Below are positions 9,029 to 18,451 of a stretch of DNA of 64,000 nucleotides, one piece after another. The stretch lies in contig NZ_FNVG01000014.1 of the NCBI RefSeq assembly GCF_900107935.1, forward strand, positions 62,001 to 126,000, written 5' to 3'. Under the pieces are notes generated by a model, which had not been told where the DNA came from, made no database searches, and saw only the letters and a program-made list of their open reading frames with translations. The DNA is from Vibrio hangzhouensis. Lineage in GTDB: Bacteria > Pseudomonadota > Gammaproteobacteria > Enterobacterales > Vibrionaceae. Both the position numbers and the translations under genes were made by a program. Position 1 is the stretch's first letter. Each line of letters starts with the position of its first letter.

Positions 9029-9796
9029 TTAGATTTGATAATTGAATTCAATACGGTGTTCGCCGTCTTTGAACTGACTGTATTCGGTCCAGTTGGCAAA
9101 GTAACGCACATTAAAGCGTGGCGTAAACTGATAAGAAGCCGCCACTTCATGGGCCAGTACCGAAGACTCGCCATTGAACCCTGCTTCGGTATACAAGGTT
9201 GAACCGGACAAGGTAGTCATCCACATTGGGTTATAGTTCAGCCAGATCTTGTCTGTTATCTCAATTTTGGTATAGGTACCGACCAGACCAAACGTCCCTG
9301 GCACAGAATAACCACTAATGACTTCACCATTATCGCCCAACGCATTATTGGCGAACGCAACCCCTACGCCTGCCAACGGATAAAACTGCACCGGACCAAA
9401 CTTAGGCAGTGCCTGAATAAAACTATAAGACAGACTGCCTGCCTCAGCGTTAAAGTCATAATTGGCGTCGATTTGCATGCCCCGGCCGTTAGTCATATCC
9501 GCTTGAAAACGGCGGAATCGCATGCTGTCTACACTGTCGTTCGCATCGTCCCGAAAACCTAGGGTTTCACCAAGAGCCCCTTTAATTTCCAGTACATTCA
9601 TGCCCATGGTCGTTTCACTGCCGGTATCAAAAGTCTGGCCCATTTTGAAGTTCAATCCCCGGTCGGTAATACCTCCGCCAAGCTGGGTATAGACCGCCAG
9701 TGGATCAGACATATCCTGAACCTGACTGTCTTCACTAGCGATAGCTACAAAGTTAGTGCTAACCAGCACCGTCGCCAGTGCGATTGCTTTTTTCAT
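9029..9796 (-). CDS. Secreted outer-membrane-type protein, function unknown
   Basis: The 255-residue protein begins with a signal peptide (MKKAIALATVLVSTNFVAIAS, cut near residue 21). The mature part has beta-barrel character with alternating aromatic strands (GSLSYSFIQALPKFGPVQFYPLAGVGVAF, IWLNYNPMWMTTLSG) and ends HRIEFNYQI. It is not recognised as a named family. It is transcribed divergently from the Crp/Fnr-type gene, and their shared 298-bp promoter region carries one copy of the 17-bp palindrome. It may therefore be both a target and a neighbour of that regulator. Confidence 0.6.
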   Translation of the reverse strand: MKKAIALATVLVSTNFVAIASEDSQVQDMSDPLAVYTQLGGGITDRGLNFKMGQTFDTGSETTMGMNVLEIKGALGETLGFRDDANDSVDSMRFRRFQADMTNGRGMQIDANYDFNAEAGSLSYSFIQALPKFGPVQFYPLAGVGVAFANNALGDNGEVISGYSVPGTFGLVGTYTKIEITDKIWLNYNPMWMTTLSGSTLYTEAGFNGESSVLAHEVAASYQFTPRFNVRYFANWTEYSQFKDGEHRIEFNYQI

Positions 9797-9871
9797 AGAA
9801 TACTCATCCGTTTATTGTTTAAGTGGAACAGAAAGGAAGAGAGCTATGCTATTAAGCGACACGTAAGTCGG

Positions 9872-9888
9872 TTGCACTGGGAGTGCAT
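9872..9888. promoter_or_regulatory. Candidate operator TTGCACT-N3-AGTGCAT, copy 2
   Basis: TTGCACT (9872-9878), spacer GGG and AGTGCAT (9882-9888) lie in the divergent gap between the outer-membrane gene (start 9796) and the Crp/Fnr-type gene (start 10095). The site could control the first gene and also autoregulate the second. Confidence 0.7.
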
Positions 9889-10094
9889 AAGCGGCGTTTT
9901 GATAACTCTATTAATGAATTAGTGACACAGATTACAAATTAAAACCTGTTGACCGAATCTAAGACTGAATGATAACCGTAGGCTATGACTCATATAACTG
10001 AGAGCAGCTACATCACCGTTGGGTCGGACGGTACAATTTTAATTCAACGCCCTGTGGGCTGACACAATCCATCCTGACGAGTAAGAGGCCTTTG

Positions 10095-10736
10095 ATGAAC
10101 TTCCATCATGTACTGAAAAGACACTATCTGACGAATGAGGCGCTGTCAGAAAAACTGATTCAGCAAGGGCGTATCGTTTCCCTGCCAAAAGGAAAGTTTC
10201 TCTTTTTTCAGGAACAAATGGCGGATTTTGTGGCCATTCCACTCGACGGCGTGTTGGGCTTTTACCCTGCCATCGATGAAGGTATCACTCTGATCTACAA
10301 TCTGATTACCCCTGGGATAATCATTAATGATGTGCCATTCATTCTGGGGGGAGGCAGTCAGGCAGACATCCAGGCGGTCACCGATTGTACCGTGCTGTTA
10401 CTGCCCTTTTCTGCTGTCGAACAACTCATGGGTACCTGCTGCGAATTTTCGAAAATGCTTAACCTCTCGCTAGCCCGCAAGCAACGTTTCTGCCTTACCC
10501 TGTTCCAGCTTCGCGGCGAAAAAAATATCCAGCGGAAAATTGATATGGCTCTGGCGGCTATCAGCGTCGCAACCAGCGATGGCTCTATCCCGCTGAACAT
10601 CAGTACACTGGCTTCACTTTTGAATATGTCACGCAATACGGTGGGACGGCATATCAACCAAGCTCTACTGACAGGTCAGATCGTTAAATCGTCAACTGGC
10701 TACCGGCTTGTTGAAAACCGCTCCGTGGCCGCCTAG
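10095..10736 (+). CDS. Crp/Fnr-family transcriptional regulator
   Basis: The 213-residue protein has an N-terminal cupin-like sensor domain (about 20-120) and a C-terminal winged helix with ISTLASLLNMSRNTVGRHINQAL near residue 170. There are no clustered cysteines of the FNR iron-sulfur type in the N-terminus. The Crp cyclic-AMP contacts are not evident, so the ligand is unknown. In the recognition helix, E. coli Crp SRETVGR is replaced by SRNTVGR: both arginines are kept but Glu181 becomes Asn, which predicts a changed DNA target. ATG 10095 follows AAGAGG (10083-10088). A shared palindrome at three neighbouring promoters makes a local regulon likely. Confidence 0.88.
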   Translation: MNFHHVLKRHYLTNEALSEKLIQQGRIVSLPKGKFLFFQEQMADFVAIPLDGVLGFYPAIDEGITLIYNLITPGIIINDVPFILGGGSQADIQAVTDCTVLLLPFSAVEQLMGTCCEFSKMLNLSLARKQRFCLTLFQLRGEKNIQRKIDMALAAISVATSDGSIPLNISTLASLLNMSRNTVGRHINQALLTGQIVKSSTGYRLVENRSVAA

Positions 10737-10754
10737 AGGCCACCCTGATACAGG

Positions 10755-10798
10755 AGGGACACTAGTTGCTTGTACATCAGAAGATATCTAGTGTCCCT
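10755..10798 (+). terminator. Long inverted repeat after the Crp/Fnr-type gene
   Basis: AGGGACACTAG (10755-10765) and CTAGTGTCCCT (10788-10798) are perfect 11-bp arms with a 22-base loop, 18 bases after the stop codon. No T-tract follows, so it may be a terminator, an RNA-stability hairpin or a protein site. Confidence 0.45.
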
Positions 10799-10876
10799 GC
10801 CGATACCAGGATACCCGCACTCGCTTTTCGTGTGTTTTGTAGCTGCAATTTATAATACCAAACGTCCAACGCCGCA

Positions 10877-10893
10877 TTGCACTTACAGTGCAA
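10877..10893. promoter_or_regulatory. Candidate operator TTGCACT-N3-AGTGCAA, copy 3
   Basis: Perfect arms TTGCACT (10877-10883) and AGTGCAA (10887-10893) with spacer TAC lie 154-170 bases upstream of the double-DUF2061 gene. This is the most symmetrical of the three copies. The 310-bp gap 10737-11046 otherwise holds only the inverted repeat at 10755. Confidence 0.7.
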
Positions 10894-11046
10894 TCGAGGA
10901 AACAGCGAAAAGTTTCATGGTTCAATGAATCAAATGCCCGCACTGACATAGCTTATACCTATCAATAAAACAGGTTTAATTGATTTTAATTCTCATTACC
11001 GGTCATCCATACTCTAGTCATACCGATGAACTGAGTGAGAACAACC

Positions 11047-11427
11047 ATGATTAAAACACTTCGCTTTGCCAGCATACACTTTACTATCGCCTTCACTGTG
11101 GCTTACCTGCTGACCGGTGAAGTGTTGGTTGCCAGTATGATTGCTATGCTGGAGCCAGCGGTAAACACCGTAGCATTCTACTTTCATGAAAAGGCGTGGC
11201 AGAAAAATCGTCTGCTGAACACACTAGGGCGCAATGAAGCCGTCAAAACCGCCTCTTTCGCGGTTGTCCATTTTTCGGTGGCCTTTGGCGTGGTGTATAT
11301 GCTGACTGGCGATGTATTAGCGGGGGGTGTTATGGCCGTATTAGAGCCGAGCATCAATACCATTGCCTACTTCTTTCATGAAAAGTCATGGAACAAGAAG
11401 CACCCACATGGTTGTCTTTCCCATTAA
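11047..11427 (+). CDS. Membrane protein with two tandem DUF2061 domains
   Basis: The product of about 126 residues is an internal duplication. Copy one (about 2-55, IKTLRFASIHFTIAFTVAYL...FYFHEKAW) and copy two (about 70-122, VKTASFAVVHFSVAFGVVYM...YFFHEKSW) share the DUF2061 pattern of two short hydrophobic helices, LTG[DE]VL, a LEP..NT.A segment and HEK.W. Family proteins are small inner-membrane proteins of unknown function, usually with one copy. ATG 11047 is preferred over GTG 11035, which would add four residues. The upstream palindrome ties it to the Crp/Fnr-type regulator. Confidence 0.8.
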   Translation: MIKTLRFASIHFTIAFTVAYLLTGEVLVASMIAMLEPAVNTVAFYFHEKAWQKNRLLNTLGRNEAVKTASFAVVHFSVAFGVVYMLTGDVLAGGVMAVLEPSINTIAYFFHEKSWNKKHPHGCLSH

Positions 11428-11538
11428 TATACCAGACTCAACTCAACGCTACTCCGGCACGTTTAGAAATGCGATGGCTAATGAGCCAGGGTGGCTAAGT
11501 TGTCCGCAAAGCCACCACTAGAAATGAGAGGGTTTTGA

Positions 11539-12078
11539 TTACTTCAGGTTGATAGTCTTGGTCATTCCGGCTTCAGCATGGCCAGGGATGTTACAGGCAA
11601 ATTCCACTTCTTTTTCTCCGTGGAAATGCCACAACAATTGCCCAGCTTTACCCGGTTTGACGTAGACCACATTTCCCATGCCGTGATGATCATGAGCCCC
11701 TGACATGGATTTCATCATTTCACGATGTTCCAGTTGTTCTGCAATCGAACCGATGGAAAACTCATGGTCCATTTTGCCAGTATTCATGACAACAAACTGC
11801 ACCACATCATTAGGCTCAATCGTCACATCACGCTTGAAAGTTACCTTCATATCATCACTTAAGATCACATGAACGACTTTATCTGGCTTTGCACCGGTGG
11901 CAGGCATTCCAACGGCGGACATCCCCTCCATATTCATCATATTGCTATGATCCATTTTTGAATGGTCCATAGTCTCCTGATTCATATTGGAGTGATCCAT
12001 ATGTGCATGACCAGAGCTATCAGCCAAGACGTTTGAAGACGCAACAACAAGAGCCAGAGTAATCAGTGTTTTTTTCAT
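11539..12078 (-). CDS. Periplasmic cupredoxin of the copper efflux operon
   Basis: The 179-residue protein has a signal peptide (cut near residue 20, VLA/DS), a Met/His-rich stretch of repeated MDHS units (residues 25-52) and a plastocyanin/azurin-like domain (about 70-178). Likely copper ligands are His in MDHEFSI, then Cys and His in FACNIPGHAEAGM, with a downstream Met. It probably binds or carries periplasmic copper for the efflux pump encoded upstream. It is the last gene of the operon, 59 bp after cusA with a hairpin between. An extra MSGAHDHHGMG loop adds possible metal ligands. Confidence 0.85.
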   Translation of the reverse strand: MKKTLITLALVVASSNVLADSSGHAHMDHSNMNQETMDHSKMDHSNMMNMEGMSAVGMPATGAKPDKVVHVILSDDMKVTFKRDVTIEPNDVVQFVVMNTGKMDHEFSIGSIAEQLEHREMMKSMSGAHDHHGMGNVVYVKPGKAGQLLWHFHGEKEVEFACNIPGHAEAGMTKTINLK

Positions 12079-12103
12079 CTTTGTTTCCCTTTTGAATTCA
12101 GGT

Positions 12104-12132
12104 GCACCAACTCATTTCATACGAGTTGGTGC
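12104..12132 (-). other. Hairpin between cusA and the cupredoxin gene
   Basis: GCACCAACTC (12104-12113) and GAGTTGGTGC (12123-12132) form a perfect 10-bp stem with a 9-base loop in the 59-bp gap. There is no strong T-tract, so partial termination or mRNA processing that tunes cupredoxin level is more likely than full termination. Confidence 0.6.
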
Positions 12133-12137
12133 GTGAT

Positions 12138-15100
12138 TTAGTTTTGGATCTCTCTCGATTTCCACAGTTTATAAATCGCTGGTAACACCAGCAAAGTAAG
12201 CAAAAGCGCTGACGCCATACCACCAATCATAGGCGCCGCAATACGTTGCATCACTTCGGATCCGGTGCCAGTACCATACATAATTGGAATAAGGCCAATA
12301 ATGACAGTCAACACGGTCATCATGACCGGACGAACACGCAGCCCGGCACCTTCACGAATGGCATCGGTGAGCATATCTGGGGTAAGTGGTAACCCGCTCT
12401 CCTGGGCTAATAACTTGCGTCCATGCCAGGCCTGATTGAGATACACCAACATAATCACGCCAATCTCCACCGCCACACCCGCCAGGGCAATAAATCCAAC
12501 CCCTACAGCAATAGAGAAGTTGTAGCCGAGGTAATGCATCAACCACAAACCACCAACCATCGCCAGGGGCAGAGTACCCATAATAACTAGCACCTCGCCT
12601 AACCGTCTGAAGCTGAGATACAACAGCAGCACGATAATGGCCAGGGTGACTGGCACCACTACACTCAATCGCTCCTTTGCGCGTTCCATATATTCATATT
12701 GACCAGACCAGGTCAGCGAATAACCGGCCGGCAGCACCAGTTGATCGGCAACCACTCGCTGTGCTTCTGATACGTAAGAACCGAGATCCCGATTCGCGAT
12801 GTCCACAAACACCCAGCCGTTAGGGCGAGCATTTTCGGTTTTGATCATCGGCGGGCCGTCTTCATAGCGAATGTCAGCGACATCCGCCAGAGCGATACGG
12901 GCACCATTTGGCGTCACCAGTGGCAAATTCTGTAGTTTCACAACAGAGTCGCGGTAGTCTTGGGGATAACGTACATTGATAGGATAACGCTCTAACCCCT
13001 CGACGGTTTCCCCAACATTCATACCGCCGACGGCCGTTGAGATCACCTGCTGAACGTCATTAACATTCAGCCCGTAACGTGCGGCGGCAAGTCGCTTAAT
13101 ATCAATGGTTACATAACGTCCACCGGCAACCCGCTCCGCATAGACCGAGACTGTCCCTTCAACCGCATTAAGAATCGGTTCAATGTTGGCGCCAATCTCT
13201 TCGATAACCGCAAGTTCGGGCCCTGCTATTTTGATGCCTATTGGTGTCTTAATACCGGTCGCCAACATATCAATACGGGTCTTAATCGGCATCACCCAAG
13301 CGTTGGTCAGCCCTGGGAACTGAACCAGATCATCAAACTCTTTACGCAACGAATCCGTGGTGACACCTTCACGCCATTCTGATCTTGGTTTCAGTTGAAT
13401 GGTGGTTTCTATCATCGTCAGTGGCGCCGGATCCGTCGCTGTTTCGGCACGACCAATCTTGCCCCATACCGTTTCGACTTCTGGCACCGTCTTAATCAGC
13501 TTGTTGGTTTGCTGCAATAATTCGCGTGCTTTACCAATAGAGATACCCGGATAAGTCGTCGGCATGTACATCAAATCCCCTTCATCTAAAGGAGGGATGA
13601 ATTCGCTGCCTAACTTGCTGGTCGGATAGTAAGCCGAGCCCATCAAAGCAATGGCCACCACAATCATCGACTTGGGATAGCGCAAGCTGAGGTTAAGCAT
13701 AGGGCGGTATAGGGCGACCAGAGCCTTATTCACCGGGTTCTTATGCTCAGGAAGCACCTTACCGCGAATAAAGTATCCCATTAACACCGGCACCAGGGTG
13801 ATCGCTAAACCCGCTGCCGCCGCCATTGCATAGGTCTTGGTATAGGCAAGCGGAGAAAACATTTTGCCTTCTTGACCTTCCAGCGCAAACACCGGTACAA
13901 AACTCAGGGTGATGATCAACAACGAGAAAAACAGCGGAGCACCCACTTCTTCGGCTGCTCGACCTATCACCTGCCAACGATTTTTGTCCGTCAGCGGCGT
14001 CTTCTCAATATGCTTATGGACGTTTTCGATCATCACTATCGCCCCATCCACCATGGCACCGATGGCAATGGCGATCCCCCCCAACGACATGATATTGGCG
14101 TTGATTCCTTGCCAGTGCATGACGATAAAGGCCGATAGAATGCCAACTGGCAAGCTGATAGCGATGACAATCGATGAACGAATATGAAATAAGAAAAGCG
14201 CACAGACGATAGCAACAACCACAAACTCTTCCGCCAGCTTTTTCCAAAGGTTTTCAATGGCGGCATCGATCAGAGTGGAACGATCATAGGTGGGAACAAT
14301 CTCCACCCCCTCAGGAAGACCACGCTGTAGCTCCTCCAGCTTAACTTTTACGTCTTCAATCACCTGACTGGCGTTTTCACCAAAGCGCATCACGATGACG
14401 CCACCCACCGCTTCGCCTTCACCATTAAATTCCGATATGCCACGACGCATTTGCGGGCCTAAATCAATATCGGCAATATCACCCAATAGCAACGGCGTTC
14501 CTTTACTGGTGACTTTTAACGGCAGCGCTTTGATATCATCAATACTAGTCAGGTAACCCGTGGTACGGACCATATGTTCCGCTTCACCGACTTCTATCAC
14601 CGAAGCCCCTGTCTCCTGGTTTCCGTTCTTGATCGCCATGTTGACTTGTTGCAACGTCAGGTCGTAAGCACGCAATTTGGCAGGATCAATCTGTACCTGA
14701 TATTGCTTGACCATCCCACCCACGGTAGCCACTTCAGACACTCCGGCGACGGTCTGAAGTTCATATTTCAGGAACCAGTCCTGAATACTGCGTAGCTCAG
14801 CTAAATCATGTTGACCCGTTTTGTCTTGCAGTACATAGCTGTAGATCCAGCCCACCCCCGTTGCATCGGGTCCAAGGGTCGGCTTTGCCTGTGCTGGTAA
14901 GTTGGGCGCGACCTGACTTAAATACTCCAACACCCGCGATCTCGCCCAGTACATGTCGGTATCATCGTCGAATATTATGTAGACGTACGAATCACCAAAG
15001 AAGGAATAACCTCGAACTGTTTCCGCGCCCGGCACGGCGAGCATGGCTGTGGTCAGAGGGTATGTAACCTGATCTTCCACCACCTGCGGTGCCTGTCCCG

Positions 15101-15260
15101 GGTAACTGGTCTTAATAATGACCTGAACGTCGGACAGATCCGGAATAGCATCAACAGGCGTGTTCTTCACGCTGTAGAGCCCTGCCAGCGTCAGAAAGCA
15201 GGTCGCTACCAAGACTAGAAATCGATTGCTGATGGACCAGCGAATAATGGCTCCAATCAT
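12138..15260 (-). CDS. cusA: CusA: copper/silver RND efflux pump
   Basis: The 1040-residue protein is an inner-membrane RND pump of the heavy-metal (CzcA/CusA) class. The proton-relay segment AIGAMVDGAIVMIEN lies near residue 400. The three methionines of E. coli CusA metal binding appear to be present in matching contexts: DLMYMPTT (near 570), PLTMIETTIQL (near 620) and RIDMLATGIK (near 670). This favours monovalent Cu/Ag over divalent Zn/Co export. Its start overlaps the end of cusB by 4 bp. It would drive export from the periplasm through CusB and CusC. Confidence 0.95.
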   Translation of the reverse strand: MIGAIIRWSISNRFLVLVATCFLTLAGLYSVKNTPVDAIPDLSDVQVIIKTSYPGQAPQVVEDQVTYPLTTAMLAVPGAETVRGYSFFGDSYVYIIFDDDTDMYWARSRVLEYLSQVAPNLPAQAKPTLGPDATGVGWIYSYVLQDKTGQHDLAELRSIQDWFLKYELQTVAGVSEVATVGGMVKQYQVQIDPAKLRAYDLTLQQVNMAIKNGNQETGASVIEVGEAEHMVRTTGYLTSIDDIKALPLKVTSKGTPLLLGDIADIDLGPQMRRGISEFNGEGEAVGGVIVMRFGENASQVIEDVKVKLEELQRGLPEGVEIVPTYDRSTLIDAAIENLWKKLAEEFVVVAIVCALFLFHIRSSIVIAISLPVGILSAFIVMHWQGINANIMSLGGIAIAIGAMVDGAIVMIENVHKHIEKTPLTDKNRWQVIGRAAEEVGAPLFFSLLIITLSFVPVFALEGQEGKMFSPLAYTKTYAMAAAAGLAITLVPVLMGYFIRGKVLPEHKNPVNKALVALYRPMLNLSLRYPKSMIVVAIALMGSAYYPTSKLGSEFIPPLDEGDLMYMPTTYPGISIGKARELLQQTNKLIKTVPEVETVWGKIGRAETATDPAPLTMIETTIQLKPRSEWREGVTTDSLRKEFDDLVQFPGLTNAWVMPIKTRIDMLATGIKTPIGIKIAGPELAVIEEIGANIEPILNAVEGTVSVYAERVAGGRYVTIDIKRLAAARYGLNVNDVQQVISTAVGGMNVGETVEGLERYPINVRYPQDYRDSVVKLQNLPLVTPNGARIALADVADIRYEDGPPMIKTENARPNGWVFVDIANRDLGSYVSEAQRVVADQLVLPAGYSLTWSGQYEYMERAKERLSVVVPVTLAIIVLLLYLSFRRLGEVLVIMGTLPLAMVGGLWLMHYLGYNFSIAVGVGFIALAGVAVEIGVIMLVYLNQAWHGRKLLAQESGLPLTPDMLTDAIREGAGLRVRPVMMTVLTVIIGLIPIMYGTGTGSEVMQRIAAPMIGGMASALLLTLLVLPAIYKLWKSREIQN

Positions 15261-16966
15261 GGATGACTTCCTCCATGCTGAAGATCAATAAGCACGTAGT
15301 CCGAGCCCTGTTTAGTCACCAGGAACCGTACCACTTCGCCTTCAGAGAAACCCGCCAGATCAACTTCTCCATTAGTGGTGAAGTTCATCTCTCCCGGCTC
15401 CCAGCCCCATTCTGAAACAGCGTCATGACTGAGCGTAATCATGCCAAAATCTGCCATCAGCATGGTGATACTGCCATCAACCCAAACCTCACTAACCACG
15501 GCTTTATCACTGACCTTGATGTCCGTGACGGTGTATTGCCCCGATTCGGTTTTTGCCATTTCAAACTCAATATGCTGACCCGTTGCCAGTGCGGCAATAT
15601 CCACGTCTTTTTCAACATTAAAGTCCATCGTCATTCCCGGCCAATTCCATTCCGGTACCGGCTGGTGATTAATGGTCAACATATTGTGACCCGCCATCAC
15701 ATTGGTGATCTCTCCTTGCGCCCAGACCGTCTCAGCAGGTGGTTCTACACCATTGATGCGGGACAAGTCAGCGCTCTGGCTTGATTCAGAATCCAACATA
15801 AACTGAGCCGATGTCACCACAGTGTCTTCGAGCGTTAACCCTTGCAATACTTCAACCCGATCTCGTGCTTCACGTCCAATCTCGATGCGAGCCGAACGAT
15901 ATTTGCCTTCACCTTCAGACAGTACTACGCGGGTCATGCCTCCTGAGCGAATCACACTAGAGCGAGGGATGGTCAGTACCGACTGCTCGGTTATTGGCTG
16001 CAGTGCGATGTTGGCAAACATATTGGGTTTAAGCTGATAATCCGGGTTGGCAAACTTCAACCTGACTCTGAGCGTTCTTGTTGCGGGGTCCAGGATCGGA
16101 TAGACATAATCGATCTCACCTTGCCACTCTCGACCCGATAAAGCATCCAGCGTCATCGTTGCCTGACTGCCAGCTTTGATCCACTCAGCCTGACGTTCAA
16201 AGACCTCAGCATCTACCCATACTTCGTCAATGGGCCCTGCACTAATGACCGACTGAGCCGGTGATAGATACCCCCCTTCACGAATATTCAACGTTGCGAC
16301 AACGCCGTTACCTAACGCTTTAATATCAATCGTTTGAGAGGCCTTACCCTGTCTTACGATTTGACGGATCTGCTGTTGATCCACACCAAGTGTCGTCAAA
16401 CGTTCCGTTGCACCACGAATCAGGCTGTTTCTGCCGGTTCGATGCGCATTGAGAAGCTCTTCCTGTGCTTTGACTAACTCAGGCGAATAAAGCTTGAACA
16501 ACACATCGCCCTTATTCACTCTCTCGCCCACAGCGTTGATATACAACTTCTCAACCCAACCAGAAACACGAACATTGGTCTGCCACAATCGGCTTTCATC
16601 AAAAGCGATATATCCGACGGTCTCGATACGCGGAGATAGCTTCTCCTGCTTTACGACTTCGGTTTTCACTCCGAGATTGTTTTCCACTGCGGGATTGATT
16701 TTTACCGTACCCGGCTTATCGTTGGCTCCGCTCAGATCATCGGCATACACAGGGATGAGATCCATTCCCATGGGAGATTTACCGGGCTGGTCCCGCTTGT
16801 AGTTGGGATCCATCGGTGCCACCCAATAAAGTGGCTCATCGGCTTCCTTACTCTCTGTGTTGCCAGACATGCTCGACATATCATGACCACCTAAATACTG
16901 AGTTCCAACGAACCCGATGCCTGCACCAACGGCCAGTGCTAATAGCGCTACATTTAGCGTTTTCAT
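15257..16966 (-). CDS. cusB: CusB: membrane fusion protein with two fused CusF-like domains
   Basis: The 569-residue adaptor starts with a membrane anchor, then a heavy-metal-binding segment (YWVAPMDPNYKRDQPGKSPMGMDL near 47-70) and the usual CusB hairpin, lipoyl and barrel regions (about 85-400). The tail holds two CusF-like modules. The first (about 415-485) keeps the CusF ligand set: His in NHQPVP and WPGMTMDF. The second (about 490-565) is partly degenerate: His and Trp are kept, but one Met is lost (WEPGEMNF). E. coli encodes CusF separately and its CusB is about 400 residues, so this is a fused chaperone-adaptor. The start lies 20 bp after cusC. Confidence 0.93.
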   Translation of the reverse strand: MKTLNVALLALAVGAGIGFVGTQYLGGHDMSSMSGNTESKEADEPLYWVAPMDPNYKRDQPGKSPMGMDLIPVYADDLSGANDKPGTVKINPAVENNLGVKTEVVKQEKLSPRIETVGYIAFDESRLWQTNVRVSGWVEKLYINAVGERVNKGDVLFKLYSPELVKAQEELLNAHRTGRNSLIRGATERLTTLGVDQQQIRQIVRQGKASQTIDIKALGNGVVATLNIREGGYLSPAQSVISAGPIDEVWVDAEVFERQAEWIKAGSQATMTLDALSGREWQGEIDYVYPILDPATRTLRVRLKFANPDYQLKPNMFANIALQPITEQSVLTIPRSSVIRSGGMTRVVLSEGEGKYRSARIEIGREARDRVEVLQGLTLEDTVVTSAQFMLDSESSQSADLSRINGVEPPAETVWAQGEITNVMAGHNMLTINHQPVPEWNWPGMTMDFNVEKDVDIAALATGQHIEFEMAKTESGQYTVTDIKVSDKAVVSEVWVDGSITMLMADFGMITLSHDAVSEWGWEPGEMNFTTNGEVDLAGFSEGEVVRFLVTKQGSDYVLIDLQHGGSHP

Positions 16967-16986
16967 GGTTTAGTACCTTCTCAGAA

Positions 16987-18399
16987 TTATTGTTGTTTTG
17001 ACGGAGTAGCCAACGTGGGTCTTTCAGCTTGATAGTTGAAGCCGCCTAAAAAATAGGACAAGTTGCTGTTAACCAGACTCAAGTCGGTTTCCAGCCTCAA
17101 TGCCTCGATTTCAATGGCCAGCTCATCACTTGCTGCAGTAATCACATCACTAAATTGCGCGGTGTTGTTCTCATAACCCCGTTCAACCGCTCTGGTTCTG
17201 GCTTCCGCTTGTGGTAGCAAGGTTTGCTGATAACGCCCAAGGCGCTCGGCAAGATTCTGCCTGTCCATCACTAACGCACTGACATTGGCGTTCATTTGAG
17301 AAAGTAAGGCATCTTTACTGGATTTTGAGGCGACAACCTGATATTCGGCAGCCGCATGATTTTTGTCCTGACGATTGCCAGTAAACAGAGGAATGTCCAT
17401 GGTGACGTAGGCACTGACCAAATCCGGTGCCGGCTCGCCACGCATATTATTGGCACGTCGATGCGCATACATCGCCTCAACGCCAAACTGGGGTTTATAG
17501 GCTTCTGCCGCAATCGCCACCTGCGTTTCACTGGTTGCGATCTGGACGTCAGCCATGCGAGCCATTGGATGTTGGTTCAGCAACGCATAATAGCCTGAGT
17601 GACTTTGAGCAGAGAGTCTGCTGTCGAGCAGGGTCCAGTCCGAGGTGGTGGAGGCATGAATGGTTGGCTGACTGGCCAGCCATTGACTTCCCAGCCACTC
17701 CGACAACTGCGATATAATGCGGGTTTGCATCTGGCGATTGGCCTGGATTTTTTCATCCAGCCTGCTCACCTGAAGCTGGGCCTGGATAAGATCCTGAGAC
17801 TCGCTATTCCCTATCGCATAGTTTGTCTGAATGAACCGCTCCATTTCCTGCATCAGTTTCTGATTTTCAGTCAGCACTCGCTCTGATTGCTGTTGAAAGC
17901 CCAGCTCATGCCATAGTTTGGCGATGCTGTTAGCGATTTCGAGCTCTCGTACGTCTACCTGGTACTCAATACCATCGGCCTGTTTCTGCGCTTTCTGATT
18001 TTGCAGATCCAAAGTTGAGCCGCGACCAAACTGTTGCATCAGACCAACAGACACATTGGTCATTGGATCTTCATCAAGTCGAAAACTGTCAGTTGGCAAT
18101 CCACCGACACCGACTTTAAGCACAGGGTCTTTTAGCGTTGCGCTGGCAATGCCAGACTGTCGCATAGCTTCCGACTGAGCAAAATACTGAGTGCGGTTTG
18201 CATCATTAGCTATAGCAAACTCTATCAATTGCTCCAGAGTTGTTGATGTTTGCACCACTGATTGCGAATGACTGTTGCCACTTAAGTTACTCGCAAAAGA
18301 CATCGCTGGCGTTGTAAGCGCTACGCTTAGTGCAAGCGTAACCATATTGATGGATTTATTCACGATAATTCCCAATCTCATATGCTTTGTTACAAGCAT
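16987..18399 (-). CDS. cusC: CusC-like outer membrane efflux protein (TolC family)
   Basis: The 470-residue protein has a signal sequence (hydrophobic MVTLALSVALTTPAMSFA) and two repeats of the long helical outer-membrane efflux domain (about 55-245 and 260-460). No lipobox cysteine is visible, unlike E. coli CusC. It would form the outer-membrane duct for CusBA. The start is uncertain: ATG 18399 gives a long n-region, and ATG 18381 is a plausible alternative. It sits between the small Cys/His/Met-rich gene and cusB on one transcript. Confidence 0.88.
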   Translation of the reverse strand: MLVTKHMRLGIIVNKSINMVTLALSVALTTPAMSFASNLSGNSHSQSVVQTSTTLEQLIEFAIANDANRTQYFAQSEAMRQSGIASATLKDPVLKVGVGGLPTDSFRLDEDPMTNVSVGLMQQFGRGSTLDLQNQKAQKQADGIEYQVDVRELEIANSIAKLWHELGFQQQSERVLTENQKLMQEMERFIQTNYAIGNSESQDLIQAQLQVSRLDEKIQANRQMQTRIISQLSEWLGSQWLASQPTIHASTTSDWTLLDSRLSAQSHSGYYALLNQHPMARMADVQIATSETQVAIAAEAYKPQFGVEAMYAHRRANNMRGEPAPDLVSAYVTMDIPLFTGNRQDKNHAAAEYQVVASKSSKDALLSQMNANVSALVMDRQNLAERLGRYQQTLLPQAEARTRAVERGYENNTAQFSDVITAASDELAIEIEALRLETDLSLVNSNLSYFLGGFNYQAERPTLATPSKQQ

Positions 18400-18451
18400 A
18401 GTTAAACGGCTTCCTAGAGGGGACTAAGAAGAAGTAAAAATTAAGATTGGA

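Noticed and set aside
13759..14266. Several ORFs in other frames within cusA
   Set aside because: They lie wholly inside a clearly conserved RND pump gene and have no domain or ribosome site; high-GC shadows.
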